From positions 1-8,745 of the forward strand of contig DAIUFH010000082.1 of assembly GCA_036844705.1 (NCBI GenBank): 8,745 nucleotides of DNA, read 5' to 3'. Within the stretch, counting starts at the first letter, position 1. Each line of letters starts with the position of its first letter. The position numbers were made by a program, and so were the translations under genes. The notes under the pieces were generated by a model. It did no database searches, was not told where the DNA came from, and saw nothing but the letters and a program-made list of their open reading frames with translations. The DNA is from DAIUFH01 sp036844705. Lineage in GTDB: Bacteria > Bacillota > Clostridia > Tissierellales > Tissierellaceae. Below, one piece after another: positions 6,096 to 8,745 of this stretch.

Positions 6096-7077
6096 ATGCT
6101 CTTTTATCTCTTTCTGAGACGAAAAATCTTTCGTAAATTCCTCTATCCATATATCGTTCCATCAATCCTCTCATTATATCGTCAGTGATTTTTACTTCCT
6201 TGTCCACTATATCAAGCCACAACGGGACTCCTCTGCTGTTTTCAGGAGTTAATGTAAATACGAGTCTCGCCATTTCCTCGATATGTTCTCTCTGACTTTC
6301 AATGATATCCATACCAATGACAGAAGGCTGTAGTGAGGATCTTAAGAAAACCGATGCATATCCTTCTAATTCCTTTTTATTGGCACTATGCTGAATGAGT
6401 ATCATCTCTCCATACTCCAACACTCCATAGAGCATTTCTCTATCATATATTCGTCCTTTTATCTCAGGATTTAATTCCTTCATTTTATCGCCTATCATTG
6501 ATGTCTTTATATCCTTGATTACTCCAATTAATATGATACCTTCTTCTTCGCATCTTGTCTTTAGCTCCTGCCATTTATCATAAGCATATATATTGTATCT
6601 AATTAATCCGCCATCCATTAATATAGCAAAGGGTCTAAATTTATCTATGCTATCCAGTGCTGCTTCTACTTCTAAGTTGGAAAGCTTAATATTTTTCTTA
6701 TCTTCAATAATTTTTTCGTTATTCTCAAGGAGATTCTCGTCCAGCTCAATTAAGGGCGCATATATATCCGTCTTTATTACTGAATCATCTTTCCTTGAAG
6801 TAGATTTTGCAAGTGCCTGATATACCTCCACAAAATGTGGGAATGCACCACCTATTCTATTATTCGATCCATCTACACCTACAATACCACCATTATCATA
6901 AAAAGATTTTAATTTCTTGTTGTCCAATTTTTTCATGTGTTGGATTTTGCCAATATTTTCCTCTATAAAATTTCTAAGTTCCTGACCATTCTTTCCTAAA
7001 ATAGCTTTATACTTGCCTTCTAACAACTCATTTAAATCTGTAATTCTTTCTTTAAGTTCATCATTAATACTGTACAT
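6094..7077 (-). CDS. nurA: NurA-domain nuclease, partner of HerA
   Basis: NurA-family nuclease of 327 residues, within the normal range. NurA forms a toroidal dimer on the HerA hexamer, has Mn2+-dependent 5'-3' exonuclease and endonuclease activity, and helps resect double-strand ends. Visible motifs are IVGVDGSN with Asp69, a conserved acidic position in VEAALD (Glu137), ILMDGGLIRY with Asp155, VIKDIKTS with Lys188, and PLWLDIVD with Asp289. These fit the acidic RNase H-like metal site of the family. My residue assignment is by motif, not by alignment. The start ATG has AAGGATG about eight bases upstream. It is the first gene of a probable nurA-herA operon and is divergent from abrB. The stop codon overlaps a heptamer repeat, so the original 3' end may have been altered by repeat insertion. 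The reading frame shows no internal damage. Confidence 0.92.
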   Translation of the reverse strand: MYSINDELKERITDLNELLEGKYKAILGKNGQELRNFIEENIGKIQHMKKLDNKKLKSFYDNGGIVGVDGSNNRIGGAFPHFVEVYQALAKSTSRKDDSVIKTDIYAPLIELDENLLENNEKIIEDKKNIKLSNLEVEAALDSIDKFRPFAILMDGGLIRYNIYAYDKWQELKTRCEEEGIILIGVIKDIKTSMIGDKMKELNPEIKGRIYDREMLYGVLEYGEMILIQHSANKKELEGYASVFLRSSLQPSVIGMDIIESQREHIEEMARLVFTLTPENSRGVPLWLDIVDKEVKITDDIMRGLMERYMDRGIYERFFVSERDKRA

Positions 7078-7100
7078 AAAAATATCATCCTTATCTTTAC

Positions 7101-7128
7101 TTGACTTATTTTTTCACTATGGTATAAT
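7101..7128 (+). promoter_or_regulatory. Extended -10 SigA promoter of abrB
   Basis: TTGACT (7101-7106) and a perfect TATAAT (7123-7128) are 16 bp apart. TGG directly before the -10 makes it an extended -10 element. Predicted transcription starts near 7135, leaving a 55-base leader with GGGAGG at 7178-7183. Confidence 0.85.
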
Positions 7129-7144
7129 TAGGCAGTTAATATAT

Positions 7145-7153
7145 ATAATACCA
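7145..7153 (-). promoter_or_regulatory. Possible extended -10 promoter for nurA-herA
   Basis: On the minus strand TGG TATTAT (7153-7145) forms an extended -10. No good -35 exists; the best is TTATAA 16 bp upstream. Its start site near 7138 would lie within a few bases of the abrB start, so the two promoters would face each other and compete. This is the only candidate I see in the 113-bp gap. Confidence 0.4.
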
Positions 7154-7190
7154 AATACACTACAGATTATAATTGATGGGAGGAATTTAG

Positions 7191-7433
7191 ATGAAATCAA
7201 CTGGAATTGTAAGAAAAGTCGATAATCTAGGTAGAGTTGTAATTCCAATAGAGCTAAGACGTACATTGGATATAGATATAAAAGACGCACTAGAAATCTT
7301 TGTTGATGAAGACCAAATTATTCTTAAAAAATATGCACCAGCTTGTATTTTCTGTGGACAAGCTAAAGGAATAACTCAATTTAAAGGCAAAAATATCTGT
7401 CCAAAATGTAAAGAAGAAATATCGGCTGAATAA
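7191..7433 (+). CDS. abrB: AbrB/SpoVT-type transition-state regulator with Cys4 tail
   Basis: DNA-binding regulator of 80 residues. The first 47 residues (from MKSTGIVRKVDNLGRVVIP through ELRRTLDI and DALEIFVD) are almost the same as the B. subtilis AbrB swapped-hairpin DNA-binding domain. The C-terminal part differs. Instead of the AbrB multimerisation tail it has CIFC (residues 53-56) and CPKC (70-73), a likely zinc ribbon seen in clostridial AbrB/Abh homologues. In this family AbrB represses post-exponential and sporulation genes. The ATG has GGGAGG seven bases upstream. It is convergent with rsmI, as in B. subtilis, and divergent from nurA. Self-repression, known for AbrB, is plausible because the intergenic region is AT-rich and has a dyad over the -10 elements. 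Orthology to abrB rather than a paralogue such as abh is inferred from the rsmI neighbour. Confidence 0.92.
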   Translation: MKSTGIVRKVDNLGRVVIPIELRRTLDIDIKDALEIFVDEDQIILKKYAPACIFCGQAKGITQFKGKNICPKCKEEISAE

Positions 7434-7442
7434 GTCCTATAT

Positions 7443-7496
7443 GCAAAGCATTCTAGTAAATACTCAACTACTTAGAATGCTTTGCCTTTATTTTTT
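7443..7496 (+). terminator. Terminator of abrB
   Basis: A perfect 13-bp stem, GCAAAGCATTCTA (7443-7455) with TAGAATGCTTTGC (7473-7485), encloses a 17-base loop and is followed by CTTTATTTTTT. The T tract overlaps the last codons and stop of rsmI on the other strand (Lys-Lys-stop). There is no T tract on the minus strand, so it should stop abrB well and rsmI poorly. Confidence 0.9.
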
Positions 7497-8318
7497 ATTA
7501 AGCTTTAGACTTTCTGAGTAGACTATATTCTTAGGTATTTTTTTCTCTTCAACAACTTTTTTTATAGCTTCTTTTTTCGTTAATCCATTTTCTAAATGCC
7601 TAATTAGCTCCTCTTCGATGTTAATCTCTTCCTTTTCAATCTCTGTATTACCTTCTACAATAATAACGAATTCTCCCTTTACCACATCTTGATTAAATCT
7701 CTTCAACGCTGTTTCAAAGTTTCCTCTTAATATCTCTTCGTAATGCTTTGTTAGCTCTCTGCATACTGCTATATTCCTATTTCCAAGTACTTCAAGCATA
7801 TCTTCCATTGAATTTATAACTCTATGTGGTGATTCATAAAATATAATTGTTCTTTTTTCATTTACTAGCGTTTCTAATGCCTTTATCCTGTCTTTCTTCT
7901 TTGACGGTAAAAAACCTTCAAATACAAATTTTCTCGTGTTCAATCCTGATGCTACTAAAGCTGTAATAGAAGCTGTCGCACCTGGCAATACCACTACCTC
8001 TATGTCTTCTTCTATGGAAAGCTTTATTAAATCCGCCCCGGGATCTGAAATTCCAGGCATACCTGCATCAGTAATAATTGCAATATTATTTCCTTCAATT
8101 AGTTTTTGTATTAATTCTTGTCCCTTTTCTCTAATATTATGTTCGTGGTAGCTTGTGAGTGGTTTTTTTATTTCATAATGATTTAGAAGTCTTAGACTAT
8201 GTCTAGTATCCTCACATGCAATTATATCTACTTCTCTAAGTATCCGAAGCGTCCTAAGCGTTATATCTTCAAGATTGCCAATAGGTGTAGGGCAGATATA
8301 GAGTTTTCCGTATTCCAT
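7488..8318 (-). CDS. rsmI: 16S rRNA C1402 2'-O-methyltransferase
   Basis: SAM-dependent enzyme of the tetrapyrrole-methylase fold that methylates the ribose of C1402 in 16S rRNA at the decoding centre. It has 276 residues, typical for RsmI. Visible family blocks are CPTPIGNLEDIT (residues 9-20), ACEDTRHS (34-41), ITDAGMPGISDPG (82-94), LPGATASITALVASGL (111-126), FEGFLPSKKKDR (133-144) and FYESPHRV (160-167). A helical, lysine- and glutamate-rich C-terminal tail follows. I chose ATG at 8318. A TTG at 8336 would add MKVGVL, but the protein family begins just before the LYICPTPIG strand. Neither start has a strong ribosome-binding site, and upstream sequence is all repeats, so the original leader may have been eroded. 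Convergent with abrB as in B. subtilis (yabC). No promoter is visible within the window. Confidence 0.95.
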   Translation of the reverse strand: MEYGKLYICPTPIGNLEDITLRTLRILREVDIIACEDTRHSLRLLNHYEIKKPLTSYHEHNIREKGQELIQKLIEGNNIAIITDAGMPGISDPGADLIKLSIEEDIEVVVLPGATASITALVASGLNTRKFVFEGFLPSKKKDRIKALETLVNEKRTIIFYESPHRVINSMEDMLEVLGNRNIAVCRELTKHYEEILRGNFETALKRFNQDVVKGEFVIIVEGNTEIEKEEINIEEELIRHLENGLTKKEAIKKVVEEKKIPKNIVYSESLKLNKK

Positions 8319-8351
8319 TAAAACACCAACTTTCAATTCACGGTTTACAAC

Positions 8352-8464
8352 AGTTCACAGTTCACAGTTCACAGTTCACAGCAATTCACAATTCACAGTT
8401 CACAATTCACAGTTCACAATTCATAATTCATAATTCATAATTCATAATTCATAATTCATAATTG
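8352..8464. repeat. Tandem heptamer array, about 15 units (RRTTCAY)
   Basis: Four AGTTCAC units (8352-8379) are followed by a 3-base break, then eleven units: AATTCAC and AGTTCAC mixed, then six AATTCAT in a row (8418-8459), ending in a partial unit. All are exactly 7 bp. The gradient from AGTTCAC to AATTCAT suggests local duplication. The period keeps register with neither codon nor helical repeat. The array lies 34 bp upstream of the rsmI start. Confidence 0.95.
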
Positions 8465-8470
8465 TTGGGG

Positions 8471-8484
8471 TCATTCTTTCGGGT
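8471..8484 (-). repeat. Degenerate hairpin repeat copy with internal deletion
   Basis: TCATTCTTTCGGGT equals the two ends of the 33-bp unit in inverse orientation with the middle missing. It faces the complete copy at 8490. TCGGGT (8479-8484) and ACCCGA (8490-8495) form a tight stem around a five-base loop. Confidence 0.6.
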
Positions 8485-8489
8485 TTTAG

Positions 8490-8522
8490 ACCCGAGATTC
8501 CTCGACTTCGCTCGGAATGACA
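8490..8522 (+). repeat. 33-bp hairpin repeat unit, copy A
   Basis: Starts ACCCGAGATTCCTCG and ends CTCGGAATGACA. Arms ATTCC and GGAAT pair. Same length as the copies at 6030-6062 and 8525-8557, with different but complementary arm bases. An inner CGA/TCG pair may extend the hairpin. Confidence 0.85.
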
Positions 8523-8524
8523 AA

Positions 8525-8557
8525 ACCCGAGATTCTTCGCTAACGCTCAGAATGACA
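8525..8557 (+). repeat. 33-bp hairpin repeat unit, copy B
   Basis: Starts ACCCGAGATTCTTCG and ends CTCAGAATGACA. Arms ATTCT and AGAAT pair. It is a direct neighbour of copy A, separated by two bases. Confidence 0.85.
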
Positions 8558-8564
8558 TGAAAAC

Positions 8565-8616
8565 GCTCGTGATAACAAAAGAGGCTCATGATGAAAAAAG
8601 AAGACTCGGAATGACA
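8565..8616 (+). repeat. Decayed 3' ends of the hairpin repeat
   Basis: Three fragments resemble the unit tail GCTCAGAATGACA: GCTCGTGATAACA (8565-8577), GCTCATGATGA (8584-8594) and ACTCGGAATGACA (8604-8616). They look like truncated or eroded copies. The first two are weak matches. Confidence 0.45.
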
Positions 8617-8621
8617 CCCCC

Positions 8622-8671
8622 TGTCATCCTGAGATGGACAGGATTAGCCTTGCTTTCGAAGGATCTCGGGT
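8622..8671 (-). repeat. Hairpin repeat unit, long variant in inverse orientation
   Basis: Read on the minus strand it begins ACCCGAGATCCTTCG and ends CTCAGGATGACA, with a loop about 17 bases longer than in the 33-bp copies. Arms ATCCT and AGGAT pair, a fourth distinct but complementary combination. Together with copy A it gives the block 8490-8671 inverted ends ACCCGAGAT and ATCTCGGGT. Confidence 0.75.
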
Positions 8672-8680
8672 TTTCATTTA

Positions 8681-8745
8681 ATTCTTACTCTTAGTTCTTA
8701 GTTCTTAACTCTTAGTTCTTAGTTCTTAACTCTTAGTTCTTAACT
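8681..8745. repeat. Tandem heptamer array (RYTCTTA) running off the window
   Basis: Nine 7-bp units and a partial one: ATTCTTA, a 6-base CTCTTA, then GTTCTTA, GTTCTTA, ACTCTTA in a repeating three-unit (21-bp) pattern to the last base. It is the same family as 927-1020 and 6079-6095. The true length is unknown because the window ends inside it. No coding sequence is seen from 8337 to 8745. Confidence 0.9.

Noticed and set aside
4158..7077. NurA-HerA as an anti-phage defence module
   Set aside because: The nuclease is a standard NurA, no other defence genes are nearby, and the neighbours are housekeeping genes. DNA repair is the simpler reading.
7488..8336. Upstream TTG start for rsmI at 8336
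   Set aside because: It adds six residues not typical of the family and has no Shine-Dalgarno. The ATG at 8318 fits the conserved beginning better, though its own ribosome site is weak.
8490..8671. Complete insertion sequence or MITE with target-site duplication
   Set aside because: Inverted ends ACCCGAGAT/ATCTCGGGT exist, but I see no clear target duplication and no transposase. The inside is a patchwork of repeat copies.
8352..8745. CRISPR-like regular repeats
   Set aside because: Units are 7 bp and directly adjacent with no unique spacers, and no cas genes are present. They are simple tandem heptamers.

Overview
The window looks like a chromosomal segment of a low-GC, Gram-positive anaerobe of the Clostridia/Tissierellia type. 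It is AT-rich and has strong Shine-Dalgarno sites (AAGGAGG, GGGAGG) and SigA-like promoters with 16-17 bp spacers. It also carries a methionine T-box, an AbrB-like regulator with a CxxC...CxxC tail, and a cell-wall protein with DUF348, G5 and 3D domains. The placement in Clostridia is inferred from gene content, not from a marker gene.

Layout from left to right. metG (minus, 1-908) is cut by the window edge inside its KMSKS motif. Its leader holds a T-box with an AUG specifier and an intrinsic terminator (1037-1301), driven by a promoter at 1308-1336. A MATE-family multidrug exporter follows (minus, 1365-2702). An intergenic region of about 400 bp holds divergent promoters. A YabE-like wall protein (plus, 3108-4136) converges on a two-gene nurA-herA cassette (minus, 7077-4158) across a shared bidirectional terminator. 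abrB (plus, 7191-7433) is divergent from nurA and convergent with rsmI (minus, 7488-8318). The last 410 bp are non-coding and built almost wholly of repeats.

The convergent rsmI/abrB pair near metG matches the order known from the Bacillus subtilis origin region (rsmI/yabC, abrB, metS, then tatD and yabE). Here a NurA-HerA DNA-end-processing pair, the YabE-like gene and the exporter lie between abrB and metG. NurA (nuclease) and HerA (hexameric translocase) are expected to work as one complex. The other genes look like independent units: tRNA charging, 16S rRNA methylation, transition-state regulation, wall remodelling and efflux.

The most unusual material is a repeat system seen at three places: the metG leader, the nurA-herA spacer and upstream of rsmI. 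It has two parts. One is arrays of 7-bp units (RYTCTTA and RRTTCAY types). The other is a 33-bp hairpin unit beginning ACCCGAGAT and ending ATGACA, whose stem bases differ between copies in a compensatory way. The repeats lie exactly at gene boundaries: next to the nurA stop codon, just upstream of herA, between the T-box terminator and the metG ribosome-binding site, and upstream of rsmI.
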